Of a stretch of DNA of 64,000 nucleotides, positions 18,553 through 29,258 are shown one piece after another. The number at the start of each line of letters is the position of its first letter. Position 1 is the first letter of the stretch. The position numbers were made by a program, and so were the translations under genes. Source of the DNA: Cryobacterium sp. PH29-G1 (GTDB lineage: Bacteria > Actinomycetota > Actinomycetes > Actinomycetales > Microbacteriaceae); the NCBI RefSeq assembly GCF_030063365.1, contig NZ_JASISY010000008.1, positions 62,001 through 126,000 on the forward strand, written 5' to 3'. A model generated the notes under the pieces. It was not told the DNA's origin, ran no database searches, and was given only the letters and a program-made list of their open reading frames with translations.

Positions 18553-20252
18553 TCGGCTGCTCCTGGCGTTGCTGTCGGCGTGGTGGGAGCCTCGGTCTGA
18601 CTCCAGTGATGGCTGGTGTCGGCGCGGGCCGAGCGCACCGCGCCCGTCGACATCCAGGTGAAGAGCACCAACGCTTCGTCGACGTCGAGGACGCTGAGGG
18701 AAGCGGAAACCGGGCCGGAAACCGTGTGCAGATCGGCCGAGGCGAGGCGCAACCGACGGCGCACGGGGCCCTGGCTGATGCCCACGCCCTGCATGCGGGC
18801 TAGGGGCACGAGAATCAAGTCGCGGGAGAGTACGCCGCGCCGAATCAGCGCGACGTTGCCCGAAACCGCCCAGCCGGTGCGCCACCACGAGAACGGGCGC
18901 AGCCAGACCGCACGCGCTGGCGCGTTGCTGTAGAAATCGGCAATGCCGGCATCGCGTTTGCGACCGCCCAGCATGCCGTTTTCGATCAGGGCACGATGAG
19001 TATCGGTGTCAAACCCGGGCAGCACCATTTGGAGCACCTTTTCGACGTCGGCCAGAGTACCGACCGGCAGGATGATGGAGCTCGTGGCGGGGGTGGAACT
19101 ACGACCGGAAGCCTGCCCTGCCGTGTTGATGTTGATCTGCCACCAGCCGGACCGGCGCCAGAGAATGGGCTGGGATACCTTGATCGCATGGATGCGCCCC
19201 GGCGGCAGGGTCTGGTTGCTCGTGGAGAGCAGACCGAAGCCGATACGCACCCCATCGGGAGTGCCCGCGATCGTGAACCGCAACTGTTTGGTGATGCGGG
19301 AGAAGTAATAGCCGACGCTGCCGATCAGGCCCGGCAGTACGGCCACGAGCACCCAGCCGCTACTTCCGGCGATCACACTGGTGATGAGCCCGAAGACGGC
19401 CAGAATCAGAAAGACGGTGAAGCCGCTGAGCACGACAGACCCGATCAGCCGCCCCGGTGGGATGCGCACGACCGACTCGGGTGGGGCGGCATCCGGGTCC
19501 AGCTCCGGGGCCACAAACTCGCTGTAGCGGGCAGCCGCGAAATCACCGAAGGCGGAATGCGGGGTGGCCGCGGCATCGTCACCGGGTGCGATCAGCGCCG
19601 GGTTCACGTGTGGTGCCGGCGTCACGGCCGAGGGCGACGTGACGAATGGTGCGGCGAGCGCATCCGGCGGGGTGGTCGGTTGTCGAGCCTGGCGCAGGCC
19701 CGAGGCGAGGTGCAGCAGGTCTCGGCGCAGGTCATCCGCAAGCTTCGAGCCGAGGTAGGCCAGTTGCACGTTGCCGTCTTGTCCGGCCACCGTGATTTCG
19801 AGCCGGGCCGCGCCGAACAGACGGGGAAACAACGGTCGGGCCAGGTTGACGCCCTGCACGCGGTCCAGACGGGCCTTGCGATTGCTGCGAAAGATGAGTC
19901 CGGTGCGCACCTCGACGATTTCGCCGCTCACGCGAAAGGTATGCATGCGCCAGGAGAGGTAAAACACCACGAGAATGACGATGAGCACGCCCGCGATGAT
20001 CAGAAGTGCCCAGCCGAGGGCTCCGCGTTGATAAATCTCGTCGATCGGGTTGCCGGCGTAGTTCTCTTCGCCGATGAACAGGTCGATGAGCCGTTCGCGC
20101 AGGTTGGCGACGAGGAAACCGATAATGGCCACCATGAAGATGCCGCCGCGCAGCAGCGGTGTGGCCGGGTGCAGGTGATGCCATTCACCGTCGGTGAGGT
20201 CGGTGCGCGGCACCGCGCGGGGCGCCGGAACCGCAGCGACCGGATCGCTCAC
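18549..20252 (-). CDS. PH domain membrane protein (YdbT-like, bPH2 repeats)
   Basis: A 567-residue membrane protein. Two hydrophobic hairpins sit near residues 33-50 and 78-98, and a further TM pair near residues 270-320. These alternate with three bacterial PH (bPH2) domains, recognised by FRVSGEIVEVRTGLIFR, LDRVQGVNLARPLFPRLFG and MQGVGISQGPVRRRL. A Pro/Ala-rich linker follows the first PH domain. It pairs with the next smaller PH protein, the same ydbS-ydbT pairing known from Bacillus. Its ATG overlaps the ydbS-like stop by 4 bp. YdbST-type proteins are tied to membrane stress and bacteriocin resistance in Bacillus. The role here is not known. Confidence 0.88.
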   Translation of the reverse strand: MSDPVAAVPAPRAVPRTDLTDGEWHHLHPATPLLRGGIFMVAIIGFLVANLRERLIDLFIGEENYAGNPIDEIYQRGALGWALLIIAGVLIVILVVFYLSWRMHTFRVSGEIVEVRTGLIFRSNRKARLDRVQGVNLARPLFPRLFGAARLEITVAGQDGNVQLAYLGSKLADDLRRDLLHLASGLRQARQPTTPPDALAAPFVTSPSAVTPAPHVNPALIAPGDDAAATPHSAFGDFAAARYSEFVAPELDPDAAPPESVVRIPPGRLIGSVVLSGFTVFLILAVFGLITSVIAGSSGWVLVAVLPGLIGSVGYYFSRITKQLRFTIAGTPDGVRIGFGLLSTSNQTLPPGRIHAIKVSQPILWRRSGWWQININTAGQASGRSSTPATSSIILPVGTLADVEKVLQMVLPGFDTDTHRALIENGMLGGRKRDAGIADFYSNAPARAVWLRPFSWWRTGWAVSGNVALIRRGVLSRDLILVPLARMQGVGISQGPVRRRLRLASADLHTVSGPVSASLSVLDVDEALVLFTWMSTGAVRSARADTSHHWSQTEAPTTPTATPGAAE

Positions 20253-20791
20253 AGCCCGGCCCGACGACTCTCCGCGAGCTCGACCAACCGGTCGCGGAGG
20301 TTCTCGGCGTCGGCCTCGGCGAGGCCGGGAATCGAGACCCCGGCCGATGCCGCGGCCGTCACGAATTTAAGATCGGCCAGGCCGAGCCAGCGCGCGACCG
20401 GGCCGCGGTTGATGTCGATCAATTGCATGCGCCCGTAGGGCACCGCAACGAAACGTTGAAACAGTATCCCGCGGCGAAAGAGCAGGTCGTCTGCCCGCAG
20501 TTGATAGCCGATGGCACGCACGCGGCGCGGTTCGAATACCAGGTTGACCACGGTCACGACGAGCACCGCGATACCCACCCACAGTGCCCAGGTCTGGTCG
20601 AGCAGCAGCCAGAGCAGGGTCGCTCCGCCGCAGATGACGACGCCGTTGACGATGGTACCGACAATCTCCACCAGCACGTGTTTCGGAGAGACTCGCTTCC
20701 ATTCCCCGACGTCGGGCAGCTCCAGCCGCTCCGACGGATCGGGCGAGTGCGCTTCGGGCAGGCTGGCATCAGGCACTTCGCGTTCAGGCAC
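20249..20791 (-). CDS. PH domain membrane protein (YdbS-like)
   Basis: 180 residues: an N-terminal soluble stretch, two adjacent transmembrane helices (~49-68 and 71-88) and a C-terminal bPH2 domain (RAIGYQLRADDLLFRRGILFQRFVAV..., with the signature YGRMQLIDINRGPVARWLG). It is the small partner of the 567-residue PH protein and overlaps both neighbours (8 bp with DUF3180, 4 bp with the large PH gene). A membrane heterocomplex of the two is likely by analogy with YdbS/YdbT. Confidence 0.88.
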   Translation of the reverse strand: MPEREVPDASLPEAHSPDPSERLELPDVGEWKRVSPKHVLVEIVGTIVNGVVICGGATLLWLLLDQTWALWVGIAVLVVTVVNLVFEPRRVRAIGYQLRADDLLFRRGILFQRFVAVPYGRMQLIDINRGPVARWLGLADLKFVTAAASAGVSIPGLAEADAENLRDRLVELAESRRAGL

Positions 20792-21254
20792 GCGTACCTC
20801 CGGACTCGTCGGTGTCGTCGTCGGGCGGAAGGGTGCAAAAATGTTCGGCTACGAGGCCGGCCGCCAGCATGACGGCGCCACCGATGGCCATGCCGATCGC
20901 GAGCCAGAGCGACGTGAGCGCGGGGACCACCGATCGGGTCAGCACGTACAGCACCACGCCGAGGGCGGCGCCGAGCAGCAGTGAGGCCGACAGCGACGTC
21001 GCCTTGGAGAGCACGGCAACCCGCATCGCCCAGAATGGATCGATGCGCCGCAGCGCCTTGCGCCGGCTGCTCTGGCGTACCTGCCGGGCCAGACTCACGA
21101 CGAGCGCGCCCAGCAGAACCAACGTCAACGGCAGGGTTACCGGGGGAACCACAATCGGGGCTCCCGATGCCGCGAAGGCGATCTCAACCAGAAAGCCGAT
21201 CACCAGGCCGATCAGCAGAACGGCGAGCAGGCCGGTCGCGTGCGAACGCTTCAT
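20784..21254 (-). CDS. DUF3180 family membrane protein
   Basis: A 156-residue protein with four predicted transmembrane helices in two pairs (residues ~7-28, ~37-57, ~82-105, ~113-135) and a short acidic tail (DDDTDESGG). It matches the DUF3180 family, which is specific to actinobacteria and sits after folK in most of them. No function is established. The ATG overlaps the folK stop by 4 bp. Confidence 0.88.
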   Translation of the reverse strand: MKRSHATGLLAVLLIGLVIGFLVEIAFAASGAPIVVPPVTLPLTLVLLGALVVSLARQVRQSSRRKALRRIDPFWAMRVAVLSKATSLSASLLLGAALGVVLYVLTRSVVPALTSLWLAIGMAIGGAVMLAAGLVAEHFCTLPPDDDTDESGGTRA

Positions 21255-21790
21255 CGCGGCACGCTCGGCGCCGAGTCGGGGGGCGTGGCATCCGCTATGC
21301 GGCGCACGGTGTTGGCGGTCGCGGCCAGCAGGTCGCGCACCAGCCCGCGGCCGGGGATGGCGGCGTCCGCATCCAGGTCGAGCCAGGGAGCGAGCACGAA
21401 GTCGCGTTCCGCTGCCCGCGGGTGCGGCAGGGTCAGGCGTTCATCATTGACGCTCATCTGACCGAACACGATGAGATCGATATCGAGCGTGCGGTCACCC
21501 CAGCGTTCGGCGCGCACCCGACCGTGCTCAGCCTCGATGGCGTTGACGGCGTGCAGCAGGGTGTGCGGGTCGCCGATATAGTCCATGGTCAGCACGGCAT
21601 TGAGATAGCGCGGGGCGGTCTCGTCCACACCGTCGAGTTTCACGGCGGCGGATTCATAGACGGGCGACAGGGCGACGAATGCGGCACCGGGCAGAGCCGC
21701 GAGATCGCGCACGGCACCGGTCAGGGTCCCCGCCCGGTCGCCGAGGTTGCTGCCGAGGGCCAGCACGACGCGTGTTGCGGCACCGGTCAT
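21251..21790 (-). CDS. folK: 2-amino-4-hydroxy-6-hydroxymethyldihydropteridine pyrophosphokinase
   Basis: A 179-residue HPPK of the folate pathway; it pyrophosphorylates the hydroxymethyl pterin made by FolB. Signature elements: ALGSNLGDRAGTL at the N-terminus, DRTLDIDLIVFG (metal-binding Asp pair) and LPHPRAAERDFVLAP. It is complete and overlaps folB by 4 bp. Confidence 0.96.
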   Translation of the reverse strand: MTGAATRVVLALGSNLGDRAGTLTGAVRDLAALPGAAFVALSPVYESAAVKLDGVDETAPRYLNAVLTMDYIGDPHTLLHAVNAIEAEHGRVRAERWGDRTLDIDLIVFGQMSVNDERLTLPHPRAAERDFVLAPWLDLDADAAIPGRGLVRDLLAATANTVRRIADATPPDSAPSVPR

Positions 21791-22149
21791 GGCCGCGACC
21801 GGGTGATCTGCACGGCTACGTCGGTAAAGGGCACCGATATCGGAGCGGATGGCTTGTGAACCGTGACCCGCACCCGGAGCGCCGGCGCATGGGCGAGCAC
21901 GACGTTCGCGATGCGTTCCGCAACGGTTTCGATGAGGTCGACCGGGTTGTGTCGGGCCGCGTCGGTGACCTCTTCGGCCAGTTCGCCATAGTGGATGGTC
22001 TGGGTCACGTCGTCGCTCGCAGCAGCCGTCATCAGATCCAGCCAGACGGTCACGTCAATGACGAACTCCTGGCCGTTTTCTTTCTCAAAATCGTAGACGC
22101 CGTGGTGGGCGTTCACCCGCAGGCCGGTGAGGGTGATCGAATCAGTCAT
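21787..22149 (-). CDS. folB: Dihydroneopterin aldolase
   Basis: 120 residues from ATG 22149. A longer upstream frame exists, but it only shadows folP, and homologues start at MTDSITLTGLRVNAHHGVYDF. The catalytic motif GVYDFEKENGQEF, the Lys near the C-terminus (VHKPSAPI) and the usual length are present. It cleaves dihydroneopterin to 6-hydroxymethyl-dihydropterin and glycolaldehyde. The start lies inside the folP end (8-bp overlap). Confidence 0.95.
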   Translation of the reverse strand: MTDSITLTGLRVNAHHGVYDFEKENGQEFVIDVTVWLDLMTAAASDDVTQTIHYGELAEEVTDAARHNPVDLIETVAERIANVVLAHAPALRVRVTVHKPSAPISVPFTDVAVQITRSRP

Positions 22150-22999
22150 GGGTCCATTGTGACGGACGTTGCATGCCGCCCGGCACGTCTCTCGGTGTTC
22201 CCATCGTCGATCGCGCCACACTGTCGAGCACAGTGAGGGCCGCGCGGGTCGCCGCGACGTCGTGCACGCGCACCGCCCACGCGCCTGCCTGGGCGGCCAG
22301 CACGCTGACGACGGCCGTCGGCAGGTCGCGGGCGATGACCGGTGCGCCATCCGGCAGCACCGCAGCGAGAAAGCGTTTACGCGATGCTCCGACCATCACC
22401 GGGAGGCCCAGTTCGGCGAATGCGTCAAGCCGGTTGATGAGCTGCCAGTTGTGCTCGGGTTTCTTGGAGAACCCGAGTCCGGGGTCAAGCACAATCCGCT
22501 CCCGATCCACCCCGGCCGCTGTCAACGCGTCGACCCGGGCACCCAGAGCGGCGATGACGTCGGTGACAACGTCGTCATACTCCGCCAGGGTGTCCATTTG
22601 TTGGGCGTGAGCACGCCAGTGCATCGCTACATAGGTGAGGCCGGTTTCGGCCGCGACCGCGGCCATGCCGGGGTCGGCGAGCCCACCGGACACGTCATTG
22701 ATGATGCTCGCGCCCGCTTTCGCCGCAGCGAGGGCCGTCGCGGCGTTGAGCGTGTCGATGCTCAGCCGCAGCCCCTGCCTGGCCAGTTCGGTGACCACGG
22801 GAATGATGCGGCGTTGTTCCAGTTCCGGCGTGACGCGGGTGGCACCGGGCCGGGTAGATTCACCGCCCACATCGATCAGATCGGCGCCCTGAGCGTGCAG
22901 CAGCAGACCGTGCTCGATAGCGGCATCCGTTGACGCCCACTGTCCGCCGTCGCTGAAGGAATCGGGGGTGACATTGAGCACACCCATGATGAGTGTCAT
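22142..22999 (-). CDS. folP: Dihydropteroate synthase
   Basis: 285 residues from ATG 22999, chosen because it overlaps the folE stop (ATGA) and because the family begins just before GVLNVTPDSFSDGG. The pterin-site motif DVGGESTRPGA, the NDVSGG segment and the KKPEHNWQLINRL region with GASRKRFL are all present. It joins p-aminobenzoate to the pterin pyrophosphate and is the sulfonamide target. Confidence 0.97.
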   Translation of the reverse strand: MTLIMGVLNVTPDSFSDGGQWASTDAAIEHGLLLHAQGADLIDVGGESTRPGATRVTPELEQRRIIPVVTELARQGLRLSIDTLNAATALAAAKAGASIINDVSGGLADPGMAAVAAETGLTYVAMHWRAHAQQMDTLAEYDDVVTDVIAALGARVDALTAAGVDRERIVLDPGLGFSKKPEHNWQLINRLDAFAELGLPVMVGASRKRFLAAVLPDGAPVIARDLPTAVVSVLAAQAGAWAVRVHDVAATRAALTVLDSVARSTMGTPRDVPGGMQRPSQWTHD

Positions 23000-23565
23000 C
23001 CGCCCGCCGCAATGAGCGCGATGATTTCGGCGCGGGCCGCCGGCTCGGTCAGGGAACCGCGGGAGGCCATGGTCACGGTCGAACTGGCGCTCTGTCGCGG
23101 GCCGCGGGTGCCGACACAGCCGTGCACGGCATCCAGAACGACGAGCACGCCGAGGGGATCGAGCCCCTGTTGCAGCGCGTCGGCGATCTCTTCGGTGAGT
23201 CGTTCCTGCAGTTGGGGCCGCGCCGCGATGGTCTCCACCACGGCGGGCAACCGACCGAGGCCCACAACTCGATCGCGGGGCAGGTACGCCACATGAGCGG
23301 TGCCCAGAAACGGCAGCAGGTGGTGTTCGCAAACAGAACGGAAGGCGATATCGCGCAGCAGAACGAGTTCACCGGTGCTGTCACCGACGGGCACGAAGTC
23401 CTGCAGCAGGTCCTGGGGGTCCTGGCCGAGTCCCGCGAAGAACTCGGTGTAGGCATCCGCTACTCGTCGTGGCGTGCTTTCCAGGCCGACCCGCTCGGGA
23501 TCCTCACCGATAGCAGCGAGAATCTCCGAGACGGCCGCCTGGATGCGCGCCCTGTCCACTGCCAC
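22996..23565 (-). CDS. folE: GTP cyclohydrolase I
   Basis: A 189-residue type IA enzyme that opens the folate pathway from GTP. The zinc ligands are visible (CEHHLLPFLG with Cys and His, and HGCVGTRGPR with the second Cys), together with the TPRRVADAY and GLGRLPAVVE motifs. It starts 6 bp after the ftsH stop. Confidence 0.97.
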   Translation of the reverse strand: MAVDRARIQAAVSEILAAIGEDPERVGLESTPRRVADAYTEFFAGLGQDPQDLLQDFVPVGDSTGELVLLRDIAFRSVCEHHLLPFLGTAHVAYLPRDRVVGLGRLPAVVETIAARPQLQERLTEEIADALQQGLDPLGVLVVLDAVHGCVGTRGPRQSASSTVTMASRGSLTEPAARAEIIALIAAGG

Positions 23566-23571
23566 GAGCGC

Positions 23572-25581
<2,010 letters not shown>

Positions 25582-25665
25582 GGTGACCTCAGGCTAGCGC
25601 TCGATGACAAGGGAATGCCGTGTGTTCGCCCAAAGGAGAACTCAGGCTGATGCGCTGGTGCGCTC

Positions 25666-26238
25666 CTAGAGCGCGGCGGCCGCGACGGTGGAGTAGACGT
25701 GCGGGGCCAGAATACCCACCGAACGCAGGTTGCGGTATTTCTCGTCGTAGTCCAGGCCGTAGCCGACGACGAACTTGTTCGGAATGTTGAAGCCAACGTA
25801 TTTCACGTCGATATCAACGCGCGCGGCATCCGGTTTACGCAGCAGCGCACAAATTTCAATGGATGCCGGACCGCGGGTTTTCAGGTTCGCCAACAGCCAC
25901 GACAAGGTCAGGCCGGAGTCGATGATGTCTTCGACGATGAGCACGTTGCGCCCGGAGAGGTCGGTGTCAAGGTCCTTGAGAATGCGCACGACGCCGCTGG
26001 ACTGCGTGCCGGAGCCGTAGGAACTAACGGCCATCCAGTCCATGGTGATCGGGTGATGAAGTTCGCGGGCCAGATCGGCCATGACCATTACCGCACCCTT
26101 GAGTACGCCCACCAGCAGCAAGTCGGTGCCCGCGTAGTCGATTTCGATCTGACGGGACATCTCGGCCAGACGAGCTCGAATCTGCTCCTCGCTGATCAGG
26201 ATCTCGGTGAGGTCGCCGTCAATGTCGCGAGGTTCCAT
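25666..26238 (-). CDS. hpt: Hypoxanthine phosphoribosyltransferase
   Basis: A 190-residue purine-salvage enzyme that converts hypoxanthine or guanine plus PRPP to IMP or GMP. The PRPP loop is [17 protein letters not shown], and the PPi loop lies near [17 protein letters not shown]. The C-terminal [16 protein letters not shown] is the classic HPRT signature. It is placed between tilS (22 bp) and ftsH, the usual tilS-hpt-ftsH order. Confidence 0.97.
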   Translation of the reverse strand: MEPRDIDGDLTEILISEEQIRARLAEMSRQIEIDYAGTDLLLVGVLKGAVMVMADLARELHHPITMDWMAVSSYGSGTQSSGVVRILKDLDTDLSGRNVLIVEDIIDSGLTLSWLLANLKTRGPASIEICALLRKPDAARVDIDVKYVGFNIPNKFVVGYGLDYDEKYRNLRSVGILAPHVYSTVAAAAL

Positions 26239-26260
26239 GTGGAAAGATCATTCCTTTGTG

Positions 26261-27241
26261 TCAGGTGGGTCCAGGCGCGGAGAAAATCAATATTCCGTCC
26301 TGCCGTATAACTCTAATACCTGGCAGGCTGAGCGCCCCCTGTCCGCGCCAATCAGTCACGAGGGCCGCCACGGCCAAGGTCTGACCGCGATTCAGCGACA
26401 CCCCGCACAGATTGTGCACTCCGACACGGATCATGCGTTGCCGCACGGCCGGCGATTGCGCCGCGAGCGCGGCCGCCGAGATCTGTCCGTGCGCCCAGTG
26501 CACGTGTAGCGCCGACTCGGCCAGCTCATCGAGGGCATCGGAATCTTCCCGCAGGGCGTCGGCGGTACGGGCAAGCGCTACCCCGATACCGGGACCGAGC
26601 TCGCGTTCCAGTAGCGGCAGCACCGTTTCGCGCACCCGCACCCGGGCATAGCGCGGGTCAAAATTCTGCGGATCGGTCCAGAACTCGAGGTGCGCATCCA
26701 CGCAGAACGCTCGGGTGACCGCTCGACGGATGCCCAGCAACGGTCGAAGAATCGGCCCGGTTCGCGCCGCCATCCCGCGCAGGCTCGTCGGTCCGGAGCC
26801 GCGAGCGAGGCCGAGCAGCACGGTCTCGGCCTGATCATCGAGGGTGTGCCCCAGCAGAATGGCGCTCGCTCCGCTCTGTGCGAGGGCTTCGTCAAACGCT
26901 GCGTACCGCTCGGTGCGGGCCGCCGCCTCCGGTCCGGTTCCGTCGCTGTCCACGTTCACGCTCATGATCAGGACCGGATCGAGACCGAGTCGGCGGGCGG
27001 TCTCGGCGGCCGTCGCCGCGACATCCGCTGACCCGTCTTGCAGGTTGTGGTCGACGATGACCGCCCCGGCCCGAATTCCGGCGCGCCCCGCTTCAAAAGC
27101 GGTCGCCGCGGCGAGTGCGAGCGAATCGGCCCCACCGCTGAGGCCCACCAGCACGAGCCCCTCGGCCGGCAGCAGCGCGCGCACGGCCCGGCGAATATCG
27201 GCGATGGCCGGGGTGAGGCGCGGGCGGCGGGTGGTTTCCAT
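26261..27241 (-). CDS. tilS: tRNA(Ile)-lysidine synthetase
   Basis: A 326-residue N-type ATP pyrophosphatase that converts C34 of tRNA-Ile(CAU) to lysidine, so that AUA is read as Ile. The PP-loop is [15 protein letters not shown] near residue 32. The motifs [31 protein letters not shown] (metal site) and RPLLGIRR follow. The C-terminal extension is shorter than in E. coli, as in actinobacteria. It is divergent from ppa, with 45 bp between the starts. Confidence 0.95.
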   Translation of the reverse strand: METTRRPRLTPAIADIRRAVRALLPAEGLVLVGLSGGADSLALAAATAFEAGRAGIRAGAVIVDHNLQDGSADVAATAAETARRLGLDPVLIMSVNVDSDGTGPEAAARTERYAAFDEALAQSGASAILLGHTLDDQAETVLLGLARGSGPTSLRGMAARTGPILRPLLGIRRAVTRAFCVDAHLEFWTDPQNFDPRYARVRVRETVLPLLERELGPGIGVALARTADALREDSDALDELAESALHVHWAHGQISAAALAAQSPAVRQRMIRVGVHNLCGVSLNRGQTLAVAALVTDWRGQGALSLPGIRVIRQDGILIFSAPGPT

Positions 27242-27286
27242 CCAGTAACGTTATCCGCAGACTTAGATCAAGGGAGAAACAAGGCC

Positions 27287-27778
27287 ATGGCCGAATACGA
27301 CGCAGTCATCGAAATCCCCCGCGGGAGCCGCAACAAGTATGAGGTAGACCACGAAACCGGTCGGGTTTACCTCGACCGCGTGCTCTACACGAGCTTCATG
27401 TACCCGACCGATTACGGCTACTTCGAGAACACGCTGGGCCTCGACGGCGATCCCGTCGACGTTCTCGTGCTGCTTGATTACCCGCTCTTTCCGGGCGTTG
27501 GCGTGTCCGTTCGCCCCGTCGGAGTGTTCAACATGACCGATGACGGCGGCTCAGACGCCAAGGTCATCGCCGTTCCGGCCGGCGACCCGCGCTGGGACCA
27601 CATCCAGGACGTCCTCGACATTCCGGAGTACACCCGCAAGGAAATCGAGCACTTCTTCGAGCACTACAAGGACCTTGAGCCGAACAAGTGGGTCAAGACG
27701 GAGGGCTGGGGCGACGCTGCCGAAGCCAATCAGATCGTGGTTGACGGCATTGCCAAGCTGGCCGAAGAAGGTCACTAG
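27287..27778 (+). CDS. ppa: Inorganic pyrophosphatase (family I)
   Basis: 163 residues from ATG 27287, which has an AGGGAG site about 10 nt upstream. A longer upstream frame is only the tilS shadow. It hydrolyses PPi to drive biosynthesis. The family I signature [10 protein letters not shown] carries the metal-binding Asp residues. [13 protein letters not shown] and [11 protein letters not shown] are also diagnostic. It ends before a strong bidirectional terminator. Confidence 0.97.
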   Translation: MAEYDAVIEIPRGSRNKYEVDHETGRVYLDRVLYTSFMYPTDYGYFENTLGLDGDPVDVLVLLDYPLFPGVGVSVRPVGVFNMTDDGGSDAKVIAVPAGDPRWDHIQDVLDIPEYTRKEIEHFFEHYKDLEPNKWVKTEGWGDAAEANQIVVDGIAKLAEEGH

Positions 27779-27789
27779 CTCGCACGAAA

Positions 27790-27838
27790 AACGGGCTTCC
27801 CCCACCGGTACGCCGGCGGGGGAAGCCCGTATTTATTT
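27790..27838. terminator. Bidirectional terminator between ppa and the NlpC/P60 gene
   Basis: ACGGGCTTCCCCC pairs with GGGGGAAGCCCGT over a 13-nt loop, followed by ATTTATTT on the plus strand and preceded by AAAAA (T-run for the minus strand). Confidence 0.92.
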
Positions 27839-29258
27839 AAGCGGCCGGTCGGCCCACGTAGGGTGCCACGGCCCAGGACGACCAGATGCTGTGTATCCGC
27901 ACGCTCGCTGAGGGGTTGGGCGCTTCGAGGACCTGGCCGTTGCCCACGTAAATCGCCACGTGGTAGTAGTTGCCCGGGCTGCCCCAGAACACCAGGTCGC
28001 CCACCCGTACCTGAGCGAAGGAGACGAGCTTGCCCTGCTGCGACATGGTGTTGTACTGGTTCGTCGCCGAGTGAGATCCAATGTACACGCCGGCTGCAGC
28101 GTAGGCCGCCTTGGTCAGGCCTGAGCAGTCCCACGAGTCGGGACCGGAGCCCCCAAAGACGTAGCGGTCACCGAGCTGGGCGCGAGCGAACGCGAGGGCA
28201 GTGTCAACAACACCGGCATTCGGCGCCGGAGCCGGAGTCGAAGCCGCGGGCGCTGCCGGTGCGGCTGGTGCAGCGGGTGCAGCCGGCGCAGCGGGCGCTA
28301 CGACCGCGACGGGGGCGACCGGCGTCGAGCCAGAACCTGAACCAGAACCAGAACCAGAACCGACTGCGGTGGCCGGGGTGCGACCGGCTTTCGCCGCTGC
28401 GGCATCCGCTATCACCGCAGCGGATGCCTGCGCCTTCGCGAACGCGGCGGCCGCGGCAGCGGCATCCTCGCCGGCCTGAAATGTGCGCTCGGCTTCCGCC
28501 GTGGTGTCTTTGAGCAGGGCGAGCTGCTCAAACAGCTCGCTCGACTTGCGCTGCTGGGTGTCGTAAGCGCTCTGGGCTGCGGTAGAACTGGCGGTGGCCG
28601 CGTCGAAGGTGGTCTTGGACTCCTCCGTGAGGCGTTCGCGTTCTGCGGTCGCCGATGTGGCCTGCTTACCGAGGGATTCGGCCGCGTTCTTGTCCTGCAC
28701 GGCTTCGGTATAAATCTGCTCGGATTGCTCGCTGAGCTTGCTGGCCGTTCCGAGCTGATTCAGCAGGTCGTCCGCGCTGTTGCCGTTCAGAAACAGGTTG
28801 AGCGACAATCCGTTGGCTCCGGATTTGGCCAGGTGTGCGGCGATCAGGCCGGCGCGCATCTTCGACGTCGCCGCGGTGGCGTCAGCCGCTTCAGCCTGCT
28901 CGTTCAGGCTGGTTTCCCGCGCGGTGGCCGCATCCAGGGCATCTTGCGTCACGCGGTAGGCCTCGGCCGCGATCTGCGCGGTCGTGACCGCCTTCGCGGC
29001 CTGACTCGCCAGTCCGTCGAGTAGGTCGCCGAGCGTGGCGATCTCGGCCTGTTTTGTCGATTCGTTCTGCTTGGCCTTTTCGACGTCGTTCCAGCTGGGG
29101 TAATCGGGCGCAGCGAATGCCGCGCCACCGCCGGCAGCCACGGATGCCGTGACCGCCGAAACCGCTCCGATTGCCACCGCAGAGAGCAGTCGCTTGGATG
29201 TTGTACGAACCCGTGCGCGTGCCGTCGTGCCAACTGTTGTCGTGCTGCTCTTAGCCAA
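27837..29258 (-). CDS. Secreted NlpC/P60 peptidoglycan endopeptidase with coiled-coil domain
   Basis: 473 residues from TTG 29258. This start has GGGGAG 6 nt upstream and overlaps the stop of the preceding M23 gene by 8 bp. A signal peptide (~residues 20-49, ending AAFA) is followed by a long Ala-rich coiled coil (~52-290), a Gly-Ser repeat linker of alternating GS (DNA hexamer GAACCA near 28330-28360), an Ala/Pro stretch and the NlpC/P60 domain (~365-473). The catalytic Cys lies in WDCSGLTKAAY and the His in YYHVAIYVG. It probably cleaves the peptide stem of peptidoglycan outside the membrane, with the coiled coil as a regulatory arm as in RipC/CwlO-type enzymes controlled by FtsEX. Confidence 0.93.
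   Translation of the reverse strand: MAKSSTTTVGTTARARVRTTSKRLLSAVAIGAVSAVTASVAAGGGAAFAAPDYPSWNDVEKAKQNESTKQAEIATLGDLLDGLASQAAKAVTTAQIAAEAYRVTQDALDAATARETSLNEQAEAADATAATSKMRAGLIAAHLAKSGANGLSLNLFLNGNSADDLLNQLGTASKLSEQSEQIYTEAVQDKNAAESLGKQATSATAERERLTEESKTTFDAATASSTAAQSAYDTQQRKSSELFEQLALLKDTTAEAERTFQAGEDAAAAAAAFAKAQASAAVIADAAAAKAGRTPATAVGSGSGSGSGSGSTPVAPVAVVAPAAPAAPAAPAAPAAPAASTPAPAPNAGVVDTALAFARAQLGDRYVFGGSGPDSWDCSGLTKAAYAAAGVYIGSHSATNQYNTMSQQGKLVSFAQVRVGDLVFWGSPGNYYHVAIYVGNGQVLEAPNPSASVRIHSIWSSWAVAPYVGRPAA

Noticed and set aside
28328-28362. Hexamer repeat GAACCA as a regulatory repeat
   Set aside because: It encodes the Gly-Ser linker of the NlpC/P60 protein.
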